NCBI RefSeq assembly: GCF_000744655.1
Contig: NZ_JQMJ01000004.1
Location: 5,518,001-5,582,000 of the forward strand
Length of the DNA stretch: 64,000 bases
Origin: Streptacidiphilus rugosus AM-16
GTDB lineage: Bacteria; Actinomycetota; Actinomycetes; Streptomycetales; Streptomycetaceae
Direction of reading: 5' to 3'
Below, in pieces: positions 17,531-30,015 of the stretch. Made by a program: the position numbers and the translations under genes. Below the pieces are notes generated by a model. That model saw only the letters and a list, made by a program, of their open reading frames with translations, was not told the origin of the DNA and did no database searches. Position 1 is the first letter of the stretch. Every line of letters begins with the position of its first letter.

Positions 17531-17650
17531 GCGGTGCAGTCTTCCCCGTCGCACGGCAACTTGTCACATCCTCAGGCGTGGCGCAGGTCAGCTGTGCCCT
17601 GAGGGACGGAAGAGACAGCCGGAGGCGCGGCGCCTCACCGCAGTGGGCCC

Positions 17651-17779
17651 GTTGCACCACCTGAGGGGCGCGGGGAACCGCGCGACAAGCCACCGGCGTG
17701 CGGATGGTCCTCGATGGACACGGCCATCCGCGGAGGGTGCTTTCTCGCGCGGTTCCCCGCGCCCCTGGGGGAGTGCAAC
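17651..17779. repeat. Dispersed intergenic hairpin repeat, complete copy
   Basis: The element starts with GTTGCAC and ends with GTGCAAC. Inside these ends a 22-base arm (17664-17685) is exactly complementary to 17745-17766, and a shorter inner hairpin (GCGGATGG / CCATCCGC) lies in the loop. Related copies or half copies occur near 20569, 46079 and 60219. Confidence 0.85.
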
Positions 17780-17798
17780 TGAGCGGCTGCTTCTGCCT

Positions 17799-18917
17799 TC
17801 AGAGCAGAGGTGTCAGGAACCTCCGGAGGAGGTCTTCGTAGGTGTGGGGGTCGGCGTTCCAGAGGGCTTCGTGCTCCGTGCCGGGGAACTCGCGGAAGAG
17901 GATCAGATCGTCCCGGCGGGAGGCCAACCCGCGGGCCGGCGCGATCGGCGCCACCGTGTCGTCCGGGCTGTGGAGCAGCAGCGTGGGGACGGAGAGGCCG
18001 TCGCCGGAGGCCAGCTGGTCGAAGGCCGCCGTGTCCACGTCCGTGCGGCCCTCCGCCGCACGCATGCCGAGCTCCGCGAGGGCATGCGGGACGCCGCGGC
18101 GGGTGGCCTGGCGGCGCACCGTGCTGCGCCAGTCCAGCACCGGCGAGTCCAGCACCAGCCCGCGGACCGCCTCCCGCCACGCGGACCGCTCCGCGGCCTG
18201 GAGGGCCATCGTCGCGCCGATGCCCCAGCCGTAGAGCAGGACCCTGGTCGCGCCCGAGTCGACCGCCAGGCGGATCGCCGCCTCCACGTCACGCCACTCG
18301 GTCTCGCCGAAGTGGCCCATGCCGTCCGGCGACGGCGGCGCACCCGGGTCGTTGCGGTAGCTGACGCTCAGCACCGGCATCTTGAACTGCTGGAAGACCG
18401 GCAGCAACGGCAGCACCTGGCCGCGGTCCGCGCCCGCGCCGTGCACCGCGATGACCCACGGTTCGCGCAACCCGGACAGGTACCACGCGGGCATCGGACC
18501 GAGCTCGCCCCTGACCGTGGTCTCGGAGAAGTCCAGGCCCAGCGCCGACGTCGGGTCGCCGCGCAGGACCCACGGCGTGAGCACCACCGTCTCGCCGGTC
18601 GGGGGCGGCGTGGATCCTCCGGACTCGAGGACCCTGACGACCGTCTGCGAGGTCGTGGAGACGACGTCGCCGACCACGACATGGCCGTCCGCGCCCCACT
18701 CCAGCGCCCAGCGGCCCGGCCGCTGGGTCTCCGGGGTGCGGGTCAGTTCGATCAGATCCGGTGCGACGGAGTGGACCCTGAGCCCGCCGGCCGAGGCCGG
18801 CGCGGCGCCACTGCGCCGGACGGAGATCTCGGAGACCACCCGACCCGCCACCAGCGCGACCGCCCCCACCCCGACGGCGGAGACGGTGGCCACAGCGGCT
18901 GCCTTGCCCCAACGCAT
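17799..18917 (-). CDS. Alpha/beta hydrolase family protein, membrane-anchored
   Basis: A 372-residue protein with an N-terminal hydrophobic segment (about residues 5-27), probably a membrane anchor or uncleaved signal. The alpha/beta hydrolase core follows: VIAVHGAGADRG supplies the oxyanion-hole region, the nucleophile-elbow region reads LLYGWGIGATMAL (GWGIG, where the usual Ser is replaced), LLLHSPDDTVAP provides the acid Asp and FPGTEHEALW the His. The elbow G-W-G-I-G lacks a Ser/Cys/Asp in the central position, so catalysis is doubtful or uses a different nucleophile. ATG 18917 is preceded by CAGGGAG. The frame is open far upstream, but this start gives the cleanest anchor. Confidence 0.8.
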   Translation of the reverse strand: MRWGKAAAVATVSAVGVGAVALVAGRVVSEISVRRSGAAPASAGGLRVHSVAPDLIELTRTPETQRPGRWALEWGADGHVVVGDVVSTTSQTVVRVLESGGSTPPPTGETVVLTPWVLRGDPTSALGLDFSETTVRGELGPMPAWYLSGLREPWVIAVHGAGADRGQVLPLLPVFQQFKMPVLSVSYRNDPGAPPSPDGMGHFGETEWRDVEAAIRLAVDSGATRVLLYGWGIGATMALQAAERSAWREAVRGLVLDSPVLDWRSTVRRQATRRGVPHALAELGMRAAEGRTDVDTAAFDQLASGDGLSVPTLLLHSPDDTVAPIAPARGLASRRDDLILFREFPGTEHEALWNADPHTYEDLLRRFLTPLL

Positions 18918-19082
18918 GTCGCTCCCTGATGCCCGGTCGTCTGCTCGGTCCGACGTTCTCTCCATCTCAGTACCCGCCAAGGGCCTCCGCCACCTGAACG
19001 GGGCCGGACGGGGCGGGCAACCGCCACGCCCGGAGTCGACGAAGTGTCCGGAAACTCGGGTCCCGGCTTGACACTGTGTGCA

Positions 19083-19111
19083 TTGCCGCAGCTCCCGGCC
19101 GCGGATAGCGT
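19083..19111 (+). promoter_or_regulatory. Candidate promoter for the flavoprotein gene
   Basis: TTGCCG at 19083-19088 and TAGCGT at 19106-19111 are separated by 17 bases, close to the Streptomyces housekeeping pattern, and lie 40 bases before GTG 19152. A second -35-like TTGACA at 19068-19073 is too far from this -10. Confidence 0.5.
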
Positions 19112-19151
19112 GCCCGCACCGAGCACGTCCGAGCATGGAAGCAGGTCTCCT

Positions 19152-20552
19152 GTGGGCACGTCCGCCACCGCCAACGGCGGTGTCTCGTTCTGGTACTCCG
19201 CCGTCGGCCTCCCCGTCCCGCGCTCGCCGCTCGACGGCTCGACGGAGGTCGACGTCGCCGTCGTGGGCGGCGGCTACACGGGGCTGTGGACGGCCTACTA
19301 CCTCAAGCAGGCGGACCCCTCGCTGCGGGTCGCGGTGCTCGAACAGCGCTTCTGCGGCTACGGTGCCTCCGGCCGGAACGGCGGCTGGCTCTACAACGGC
19401 TTCGCCGGGCGCGGCGTCTTCGCCAAGCGGTACGGCAAGCCGCGCGCCGTCGCGATGCAGCAGGCCATGAACGACGCGGTGGACGAGGTGCTGCGGGTCT
19501 GCGACGCCGAGTCCATCGAGGCCGACCAGGTCAAGGGCGGCGTGCTGGAGGTCGCCCACACCCCCGCGCAGCTGGAACGGCTGGACGCCTTCGTCGCCGG
19601 CGAACACGGCTACGGCGAGAAGGACGTGCAGCGGCTGACGGCGGCGGAGGCGTCCGCGCGGATCGCCGTCTCCGGTGCCCTGGGCGGCAGTTGGACCCCG
19701 CACGGGGCGCGCGTCCAGCCGGCGAAGCTGGTCCTCGGACTCGCGGCGGCCGCCGAGCGGCTCGGCGTGGAGATCTACGAGCAGACGACGGTCACCGAGA
19801 TCCTTCCGGCCTCGGCCACGACCCCGGCGCGCGCGGTCACCCCGCACGGGACCGTCTCGGCACGGTACGTGCTGCGCTGCACGGAGGGCTTCACCGCGAA
19901 CCTGCGCGGCGAGAGGCGCTCGTGGCTGCCGATGAACTCCTCGATGATCGTCACGGCCCCGCTGCCCGCGTCGTTCTGGGACTCCGTCGGCTGGAACGGC
20001 CGCGAGACGCTGGGCGACTTCGCGCACGCGTACATGTACGCGCAGCGGACGGCCGACGACCGGATCGCGCTGGGCGGCCGCGGCGTGCCGTACCGCTTCG
20101 GCTCGCGCACGGACAACGACGGCTCGACGGCGGCGAAGACGATCGGGCAGCTGACGGAGATCCTGACCCGCTTCTTCCCCGCGGCGCGGGGTGTGGCGGT
20201 GGATCACGCCTGGTCGGGCGTGCTGGGCGTGCCGCGCGACTGGTGCTCGACGGTGACGGTCGACGCGGCGTCGGGCCTGGGCTGGGCGGGCGGCTACGTG
20301 GGCAGCGGCGTCACCACGACGAACCTGGCGGCGCGGACGCTGCGCGACCTGGTGCTGGGGCGGACGACGGAGCTGACGGCCTTGCCGTGGGTCGACCACA
20401 GGGTGCGCCGCTGGGAGCCGGAACCCTTCCGCTGGATCGGCGTCCACGGCATGTACGCCGCGTACCACGCGGCGGACCGTGCCGAGCTCCGCGGCCGCGC
20501 GACGACCTCCCCCATCGCCCGCGTCGCCGACGTGATCTCCGGCCGGCACTGA
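19152..20552 (+). CDS. FAD-dependent amine oxidoreductase (DAO family, PuuB-like)
   Basis: A 466-residue flavoprotein of the D-amino-acid oxidase/glycine oxidase fold. The FAD motif is VDVAVVGGGYTGLWTAYYL, followed by the acidic end of strand 2 (VAVLEQ), and then GYGASGRNGGW, the conserved loop of gamma-glutamylputrescine oxidase-like enzymes. The C-terminal GGYVGSGVTTTNLAARTL closes the FAD site. These enzymes oxidise amines to aldehydes with O2, releasing ammonia or amine and H2O2. GTG 19152 has AGG six bases upstream. A glutamine-synthetase-like ligase lies 3 kb away on the other strand; a joint role in gamma-glutamylated amine breakdown is only inferred. Confidence 0.85.
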   Translation: MGTSATANGGVSFWYSAVGLPVPRSPLDGSTEVDVAVVGGGYTGLWTAYYLKQADPSLRVAVLEQRFCGYGASGRNGGWLYNGFAGRGVFAKRYGKPRAVAMQQAMNDAVDEVLRVCDAESIEADQVKGGVLEVAHTPAQLERLDAFVAGEHGYGEKDVQRLTAAEASARIAVSGALGGSWTPHGARVQPAKLVLGLAAAAERLGVEIYEQTTVTEILPASATTPARAVTPHGTVSARYVLRCTEGFTANLRGERRSWLPMNSSMIVTAPLPASFWDSVGWNGRETLGDFAHAYMYAQRTADDRIALGGRGVPYRFGSRTDNDGSTAAKTIGQLTEILTRFFPAARGVAVDHAWSGVLGVPRDWCSTVTVDAASGLGWAGGYVGSGVTTTNLAARTLRDLVLGRTTELTALPWVDHRVRRWEPEPFRWIGVHGMYAAYHAADRAELRGRATTSPIARVADVISGRH

Positions 20553-20568
20553 TACCCACCCACGGGAC

Positions 20569-20594
20569 GTTGCACTACCCCAGGGCGCGGGGCT
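20569..20594. repeat. Dispersed hairpin repeat, partial copy
   Basis: GTTGCACTACCCCAGGGCGC and the following GGGGCT match, on the opposite strand, the right arm of the element at 17651-17779 (CCCCGCGCCC...GTGCAAC core). It lies just after the flavoprotein stop. Confidence 0.6.
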
Positions 20595-20731
20595 CTGGGG
20601 AGGTGCCACCGGGCCGTGTGCCGAGGGGCTGAGCGCAGCTCGACGTGCGGAAACGGCAGGGGTGGCGGACGCTGGTGGAGGGACGGATCGGGGTCCGTCC
20701 GGGCCGCAGCATTCGACACCTTGGGGTGCCC

Positions 20732-20923
20732 ATGTCTGTCTTCCTGTGCCTGCTTGTCGCCCCGCTGGGACTGCTCGTCATCCTTGGTCTCTCCTGGTTC
20801 GAGGACCACGTCCTCCGCCCGCCCGTCAGCCCCGCCGACCAGGTGGTGCAGAAGACCGTCGAACTGCTGAAGCAGCAGCATCCGCGTGACCCCGTGAGCC
20901 GCGCCACCCGCGGCCCCGGTTGA
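20732..20923 (+). CDS. Small single-span membrane protein, hypothetical
   Basis: A 63-residue protein starting at ATG 20732. It has one strongly hydrophobic segment (about residues 2-22, MSVFLCLLVAPLGLL onward), then a charged helix rich in Val, Lys and Gln and a polar tail. Codon third positions are strongly G/C, which supports it being coding. The frame is open upstream to 20645, but the membrane segment at the very N-terminus favours 20732. Its stop is directly followed by the first cobalamin riboswitch. Function unknown; no strong Shine-Dalgarno was seen. Confidence 0.6.
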   Translation: MSVFLCLLVAPLGLLVILGLSWFEDHVLRPPVSPADQVVQKTVELLKQQHPRDPVSRATRGPG

Positions 20924-20937
20924 CGCTGCCTCCGGCG

Positions 20938-21130
20938 ACATGGTGGGATCTTTACGCCAAACGGAGGCAAGCAGAGGAAGCCGGTGTGAATCCGGCGCGG
21001 TCCCGCCACTGTCACCGGGGAGTGCCTGCGAACCACGGCCACGGCAGCCACGCGCTGTTGGAAGGCCCGCAGGTGCGTCGATCCGGAAGCCAGGAGACTC
21101 TCGCCTCCGGTACGTCGATCCAGGGCGCGG
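20938..21130 (+). promoter_or_regulatory. Cobalamin (AdoCbl) riboswitch 1
   Basis: The conserved core is visible in order: CATGGTGGGAT near 20939, the AAGCCGGTGTGAATCCGGCG region (20979 on), GCGGTCCCGCCACTGT with GCCACTGT at 21005-21012, and the B12 box AGCCAGGAGAC at 21088-21098. It ends shortly before GTG 21154 and so controls the first B12 operon, repressing it when AdoCbl is plentiful. Confidence 0.93.
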
Positions 21131-21153
21131 ACCCTGAGTGAGGACACGCACCG

Positions 21154-22101
21154 GTGCGCAGACGCGCCTTCGCGTTCGGGGCCGCGGTGGGATACGCCGC
21201 CGACGCTCTCTTCGGCGATCCCCGGCGTGGTCATCCCGTGGCCGGGTTCGGCCGGTTCGCAGGGGCGCTGGAGCGCCGGCTGTACCGGGACCACCGGGGC
21301 GCGGGAGCCGCCTACACCCTCGTCGCCGTCGGTGCCGTCGCCGGCGGCGCCGTTCTCACGCAGCGTGTCCTGCGGCGTTCGCCGGCCGGGCAGGCCGCGC
21401 TCGCCGCGGTGTCCGCCTGGGCCGTGCTGGGGGGCGCGTCGCTCGTGCGGGAGGCGCGCGTGATCGCGGGCGCGCTGGAGCGCGGGGACGTCGAGGCGGC
21501 GCGCGAGCGCCTGCCGCATCTGTGCGGTCGGGATCCGCGGTCGCTCGACGAGGGCGAGATCGCCCGCGCGGTGGTCGAGTCGGTCGGCGAGAACACCGCC
21601 GACGCCGTCGTCAACGCGCTGGTCTGGGGTGCGCTCGCGGGCGCGCCGGGACTGCTCGCCTTTCGGGCCGTCAACACCCTGGACGCCATGGTCGGTCACC
21701 GCTCGCCGCGCCTGCTCCGCTTCGGCTGGGCCTCGGCGCGGCTGGACGACGTGGCCGGCTGGCCGGGGGCGCGGCTGACCGCGCTGCTGACCGTCGCCGC
21801 GAGCGAGGACCGGGGCCGCGCCTGGCGGGTGTGGCGGCGGGACGCGGGCGCGCACCCGAGCCCGAACGCCGGGCACGCGGAGGCGGCCTTCGCCGGAGCG
21901 TTGGGCGTGCGCCTGGGGGGCACGCTCCGTTACGGGGACAGGGTGGAGCACCGGCCGGTGCTCGGCGCGGAACTGCGACCGGTCGCGGTCGCCGACGTGG
22001 AGCGGGCCTGCCGGCTCTCCCGGCGGGTCGGCGCGCTGGCACTGGGAACGGCGACGACCGTCGCGCTGACGAGGGGTCTGTTGAGGGGGAAGCGCGGATG
22101 A
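21154..22101 (+). CDS. cobD: Adenosylcobinamide-phosphate synthase (CbiB/CobD)
   Basis: A 315-residue integral membrane protein of the CbiB/CobD family. The N-terminal [16 protein letters not shown], the [19 protein letters not shown] region and [11 protein letters not shown] are characteristic, as is the C-terminal [20 protein letters not shown] segment. It attaches the aminopropanol arm (as (R)-1-amino-2-propanol phosphate, made from threonine phosphate by CobC) to adenosylcobyric acid. It is the first gene after riboswitch 1; GTG 21154 follows a TGAGGA site. Its stop overlaps cobQ (ATGA). The symbol follows the aerobic-pathway naming; CbiB is the equivalent. Confidence 0.92.
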   Translation: MRRRAFAFGAAVGYAADALFGDPRRGHPVAGFGRFAGALERRLYRDHRGAGAAYTLVAVGAVAGGAVLTQRVLRRSPAGQAALAAVSAWAVLGGASLVREARVIAGALERGDVEAARERLPHLCGRDPRSLDEGEIARAVVESVGENTADAVVNALVWGALAGAPGLLAFRAVNTLDAMVGHRSPRLLRFGWASARLDDVAGWPGARLTALLTVAASEDRGRAWRVWRRDAGAHPSPNAGHAEAAFAGALGVRLGGTLRYGDRVEHRPVLGAELRPVAVADVERACRLSRRVGALALGTATTVALTRGLLRGKRG

Positions 22102-23603
22102 GGGCCGCAACGGGCGCGCTGCTGGTCGCCGGGACGACCTCGGACGCGGGCAAGAGCGTGGTCACCGCGGGCGTCTGCCGCTGGCTGGCGCGACAGGGCG
22201 TCAAGGTCGCGCCGTTCAAGGCGCAGAACATGTCGCTGAACTCCTTCGTCACGCTCGACGGCGCGGAGATCGGCCGGGCCCAGGCCATGCAGGCCGCGGC
22301 GGCGGGCGTCGAGCCCGAGGCCGCGATGAACCCCGTGCTGCTCAAGCCGGGCGCGGACGGCCGCAGCCAGGTCGTGGTGCTGGGGAAGCCGGTGGCCGAG
22401 GTCGGCGCGCTGGACTACCGCGACCGCAAGCCCGCCCTGCTGCGCATCGCCCTGGACTGCCTCGCCGAGCTGCGCGGCCGTCACGACGTGGTGATCTGCG
22501 AGGGCGCAGGCTCCCCCGCCGAGATCAACCTGCGCGACCGCGACATCGCCAACATGGGCCTCGCCGTCGCCGCCGACCTGCCGGTCGTGGTGGTCGGAGA
22601 CATCGACCGCGGCGGCGTCTTCGCCTCCATGTTCGGGACACTGGCGCTGCTCTCCGCCGAGGACCAGGCGCACATCGGCGGCTGGATCGTGAACAAGTTC
22701 CGCGGCGACGTCCGGCTGCTGCAACCGGGACTGGACATGCTGCACCGGCTGACGCACCGTCCGTCGCTGGGCGTGCTGCCGATGCTGCAGGGCCTCTGGC
22801 TGGACGCCGAGGACTCGCTCGACCTGGCGGGCGTGGTCGCACGTGGCGACGCGGGCCCGCCGCTCGGCTCGGACGTGCTGCGGGTGTCGGTGGTCCGGCT
22901 GCCGCGGCTGTCGAACTTCACCGACATCGACGCGCTGGCCCAGGAGCCCGGCGTGCTGGTGCGCTGGGCGACCAGGCCCGAGGAGCTGGCCGACGCCGAC
23001 CTCGTCGTCCTGCCCGGCACCCGGGCCACCGTGGCCGATCTGGCCTGGCTGCGCGAGCGCGGCCTGGAGGCCCCGCTGCGCGCCCGCGCCGAGCGCGGCC
23101 TGCCGCTGCTGGGGGTCTGCGGCGGCTACCAGATGCTGGCCGGGACGATCAGCGACGAGGTCGAGTCGCGGGCCGGGGAGGTGCCCGGTCTCGGGCTGCT
23201 GCCGGTCAGGATCGCCTTCGCCAGGGAGAAGACGCTCGCCCGCCCCGTGGGCGCCGCCTACGGCGAGACCGTGCACGGCTACGAGATCCACCACGGCGTG
23301 GCGAGCGTCGACGGCGGCGAGCCGTGGCTCGACGGCTGCCGCCAGGGCACGGTCTGGGGCACCACCTGGCACGGCGCGCTGGAGAACGACGGCTTCCGCC
23401 GCGCCTTCCTGCGCGAGGTCGCCTCCGCGTGCGGGCGGGACTTCGTCCCCGCGCCGGACACCTGCTTCGCCGCCGCCCGCGAGGAGCGGCTGGACCGGCT
23501 GGGCGACCTGATCGAGGAACACGCGGACACCGACGCGCTGTGGCGGCTGATCGAGGGCGGCGTCCCGCGCGACCTGCCCTTCGTGCCGCCGGGGGCGCCG
23601 TGA
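22098..23603 (+). CDS. cobQ: Cobyric acid synthase (CobQ/CbiP)
   Basis: A 501-residue two-domain amidotransferase. The N-terminal dethiobiotin-synthetase-like ATPase has the P-loop variant GTTSDAGKS (residues 12-20) and KAQNMSLNS; the C-terminal class I glutamine amidotransferase domain has its nucleophile Cys341 in GVCGGYQML and the catalytic His in EIHHG. It amidates carboxyl groups b, d, e and g of adenosylcobyrinic acid a,c-diamide using glutamine and ATP. ATG 22098 overlaps cobD by four bases. The length and domain order are normal for the family, and it is distinguished from CobB by the N-terminal domain signature. Confidence 0.94.
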   Translation: MRAATGALLVAGTTSDAGKSVVTAGVCRWLARQGVKVAPFKAQNMSLNSFVTLDGAEIGRAQAMQAAAAGVEPEAAMNPVLLKPGADGRSQVVVLGKPVAEVGALDYRDRKPALLRIALDCLAELRGRHDVVICEGAGSPAEINLRDRDIANMGLAVAADLPVVVVGDIDRGGVFASMFGTLALLSAEDQAHIGGWIVNKFRGDVRLLQPGLDMLHRLTHRPSLGVLPMLQGLWLDAEDSLDLAGVVARGDAGPPLGSDVLRVSVVRLPRLSNFTDIDALAQEPGVLVRWATRPEELADADLVVLPGTRATVADLAWLRERGLEAPLRARAERGLPLLGVCGGYQMLAGTISDEVESRAGEVPGLGLLPVRIAFAREKTLARPVGAAYGETVHGYEIHHGVASVDGGEPWLDGCRQGTVWGTTWHGALENDGFRRAFLREVASACGRDFVPAPDTCFAAAREERLDRLGDLIEEHADTDALWRLIEGGVPRDLPFVPPGAP

Positions 23604-23665
23604 CCGACGACAGGCTTTCCGCACCGATGAGCACGACGAGCAAGACGACCGAGGGAGTTGAACGG

Positions 23666-27366
<3,701 letters not shown>

Positions 27367-27370
<4 letters not shown>

Positions 27371-29416
27371 GCGACGTCCAGGACTCCCGTTACCCCTTCA
27401 CCGCCGTCGTCGGCATGGACGACCTGCGCCTCGCGCTGCTGCTCAACGCCGTCTCGCCGCAGGTCGGCGGGGTGCTGGTGCGCGGGGAGAAGGGGACGGC
27501 CAAGTCGACCATGGTGCGCGCGCTGGCCGGGCTGCTGCCCGCGATCGGCGTGGTGACCGGCTGCCGCTTCGCCTGCGACCCGGCCGCGCCGGACCCGCAG
27601 TGCCCGGACGGGCCGCACCCGGTCTCCCCGGCCGCCTCGCAGCGGGCCACCTCGCTGGTGGAGCTGCCGGTCGGCGTCAGCGAGGACCGGATCGTCGGCT
27701 CGCTGGACCTGGAGCGCGCCCTCGCCGAGGGCGTGAAGGCCTACGAGCCCGGCCTGCTGGCGGCCGCGCACCGGGGCGTGCTCTACATCGACGAGGTCAA
27801 CCTGCTCCACGACCACCTGGTCGACCTGCTGCTCGACGCGGCCGCGATGGGCCGCTCCTACGTGGAGCGCGAGGGCGTGTCGGTGCGGCACGCGGCGCGG
27901 TTCCTGCTGGTCGGGACGATGAACCCGGAGGAGGGCGAGCTGCGGCCGCAGCTGCTTGACCGCTTCGGGCTGACCGTGGAGATCGCGGCGACCCGTGAGC
28001 CCGAGCAGCGCGCCGAGGTCGTGCGGCGACGCCTGGCCTACGACGCGGACCCGGACGGCTTCGCCGCGCGCTGGCAGGAGGAGGAGCGGGCGCTGGCCGC
28101 GCGGATCACCGCCGCACGGGCGCTGCTGCCGCAGGTCGTCCTGGGCGACGCGGCGCTGCGTCAGATCACGGCCGTCTGCGCGGCCTTCGAGGTGGACGGG
28201 CTGCGCGCGGACATCGTGATGGCCCGTACCGCCGTCGCCCTGGCGGCCTGGGCCGGGCGGACGCAGGTGCTGGCGGAGGACGTGCGGACCGCCGCGCAGC
28301 TGGCGCTGCCGCACCGGCGTCGCCGCAACCCCTTCGACGCCCCGGGGCTTGACGAGGAGAAGCTGGACGAGACGCTCCAGCAGCACGCGGGCCAGGACCC
28401 GCAGCCCGACCCGGACGGCGACCCCGACGGCGACGGACCGGACGACAGCGGCCCGGACGGCGGCGGAGGCGGAGGCGGGCAGCAGGGGCCGACCGAGCCC
28501 GAGCAGCCGTCCGCCAGGGACGACGCACCGGCCGAGGCCCCGCCGAGGGTCCCGCGCCGCAGGCGCCGGGCGCGCCCGCACCGCGCGAGGCCGCACCGGT
28601 GGCGGCCGACCAGCCTTACCGGACCCGGCTGTTCAAGGTGCCCGGCACCGGGCAGGGCGTCCAGGGCCGCCGCTCCCGCGCCGAGACCGACGGCGGCCAC
28701 ACCATCCGCTCCGCGCGCCCGACCGGCGCGCTGCAGCGGCTGCACCTGGCCGCCACCGTGCAGGCCGCCGCACCGCACCAGCTGGCGCGCGGCCGCAGCG
28801 GGCGGGCGCTGGTGCTGCGCAGGGACGACTTCCGGCAGCAGGTGCGGGAGGGACGCGAGGGCAACCTCGTGCTCTTCGTCGTCGACGCCTCGGGCTCGAT
28901 GGCGGCGCGGCAGCGGATGTCGGCCGTCAAGGGCGCGGTGCTGTCCCTGCTGATGGACGCCTACCAGCGCCGGGACAAGATCGGGATGATCTCCTTCCGC
29001 GGCTCGGGCGCGGAGCTGCTGCTGCCGCCGACCTCCTCGGTCGAGGCGGGCGCGGCGCGGCTGGAGCTGCTGCCGACGGGCGGCCGGACGCCGCTTGCCG
29101 CCGGGCTGCTGCGGGCGCACGAGACGCTGCGCCTGGAACGGCTGCGGGACCCGCTGCGGCGGCCGCTGGTGGTGCTGGTGACGGACGGCCGGGCGACCGG
29201 CTCGCGCACGGCCCTGGACGAGGCGCGGCGCGCCGCGGGCTGCTGGCTGCGGCCGGGACGGCGGCGGTCGTGGTGGACTGCGAGAGCGGACCGGTGCGGC
29301 TCGGGCTGGCCGGCGAGCTGGCGGACCGTCTGCAGGCGCCCGCCGTCAGACTGGACGACCTGCGTGCGGACACGATGACCTCCCTTGTGAGGACGATGCA
29401 GAAGGAGGCGGCCTAG
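27367..29416 (+). CDS. ChlI-ChlD-type cobaltochelatase subunit, reading frame disrupted twice
   Basis: About 680 codons that together encode a fused AAA+/VWA chelatase subunit. Frame 1 (from GTG 27367, overlapping the cobN stop) gives the ChlI-like AAA+ domain: Walker A GEKGTAKS (residues 40-47), Walker B LYIDE (139-143), then an Asp/Gly/Pro-rich linker. Between about 28531 and 28550 the coding potential moves to another frame, which encodes the VWA domain with its MIDAS motif [12 protein letters not shown] (Asp at 28884). At about 29236-29243 it moves again into the frame ending [11 protein letters not shown] and stop 29416. Each switch is a one-base slip in the same direction. Sequencing indels, decay or programmed frameshifting (reported for chlD genes of B12 producers) are all possible. 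Partner of CobN. Confidence 0.85.
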
Positions 29417-29418
29417 CC

Positions 29419-30015
29419 ATGCCCCAGGGACAGCCGACCAGCGTTCCCGACGACGGCCTGACCACGCGTCAGCGCCGGACCCTGCCCGTGCTCGCGGTCC
29501 ACACCGGAGCTGGCAAGGGCAAGTCGACGGCGGCCTTCGGGATGGCGCTGCGCGCCTGGAACCAGGGCTGGCCGATCGGGGTGTTCCAGTTCGTCAAGTC
29601 CGCCAAGTGGAAGGTGGGCGAGGAACACGCGCTCAAGGTCCTCGGCGCGAGCGGCGAGGGCGGCACGGTCGCCTGGCACAAGATGGGCGAGGGCTGGTCC
29701 TGGGTCCAGCGCGAGATCGCCGAGAGCGAGGACGCGGCCCGAGAGGGCTGGGAGCAGGTCAAGCGCGACCTCGCGGCCGAGACCTACCGCTTCTACGTGC
29801 TGGACGAGTTCACCTACCCGATGCACTGGGGCTGGATCGACGTGGACGAAGTGCTCTCGGTGCTGGCCGAGCGGCCGGGCTCGCAGCACGTCGTGATCAC
29901 CGGCCGCTACGCGCCCGAGAAGCTGGTCGCGGCGGCCGACCTGGTCACCGAGATGACGAAGGTCAAGCACCCGATGGACGCCGGCCGCAAGGGGCAGCGG
30001 GGCATCGAGTGGTAG
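29419..30015 (+). CDS. cobO: Cob(I)yrinic acid a,c-diamide adenosyltransferase (CobO/CobA type)
   Basis: A 198-residue corrinoid adenosyltransferase of the CobA/CobO/BtuR type. The P-loop GAGKGKS (residues 30-36) and the following STAAFGMALRAWNQGW are characteristic, as are FYVLDEFTYPMHWGW (Walker B region) and the GRYAPEKLVAAADLVTEM segment. It transfers adenosyl from ATP to Co(I) of the corrin, forming AdoCbl precursors. ATG 29419 follows a GGAGG site at about 29403-29408 located in the end of the ChlD-like gene. Its stop overlaps the start of cobB. Confidence 0.94.
   Translation: MPQGQPTSVPDDGLTTRQRRTLPVLAVHTGAGKGKSTAAFGMALRAWNQGWPIGVFQFVKSAKWKVGEEHALKVLGASGEGGTVAWHKMGEGWSWVQREIAESEDAAREGWEQVKRDLAAETYRFYVLDEFTYPMHWGWIDVDEVLSVLAERPGSQHVVITGRYAPEKLVAAADLVTEMTKVKHPMDAGRKGQRGIEW

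Noticed and set aside
17799-20609. Extension of the alpha/beta hydrolase to about 936 residues
   Set aside because: The frame is open upstream but runs antisense through the flavoprotein gene; the N-terminal membrane anchor and a CAGGGAG site fix the start at 18917.
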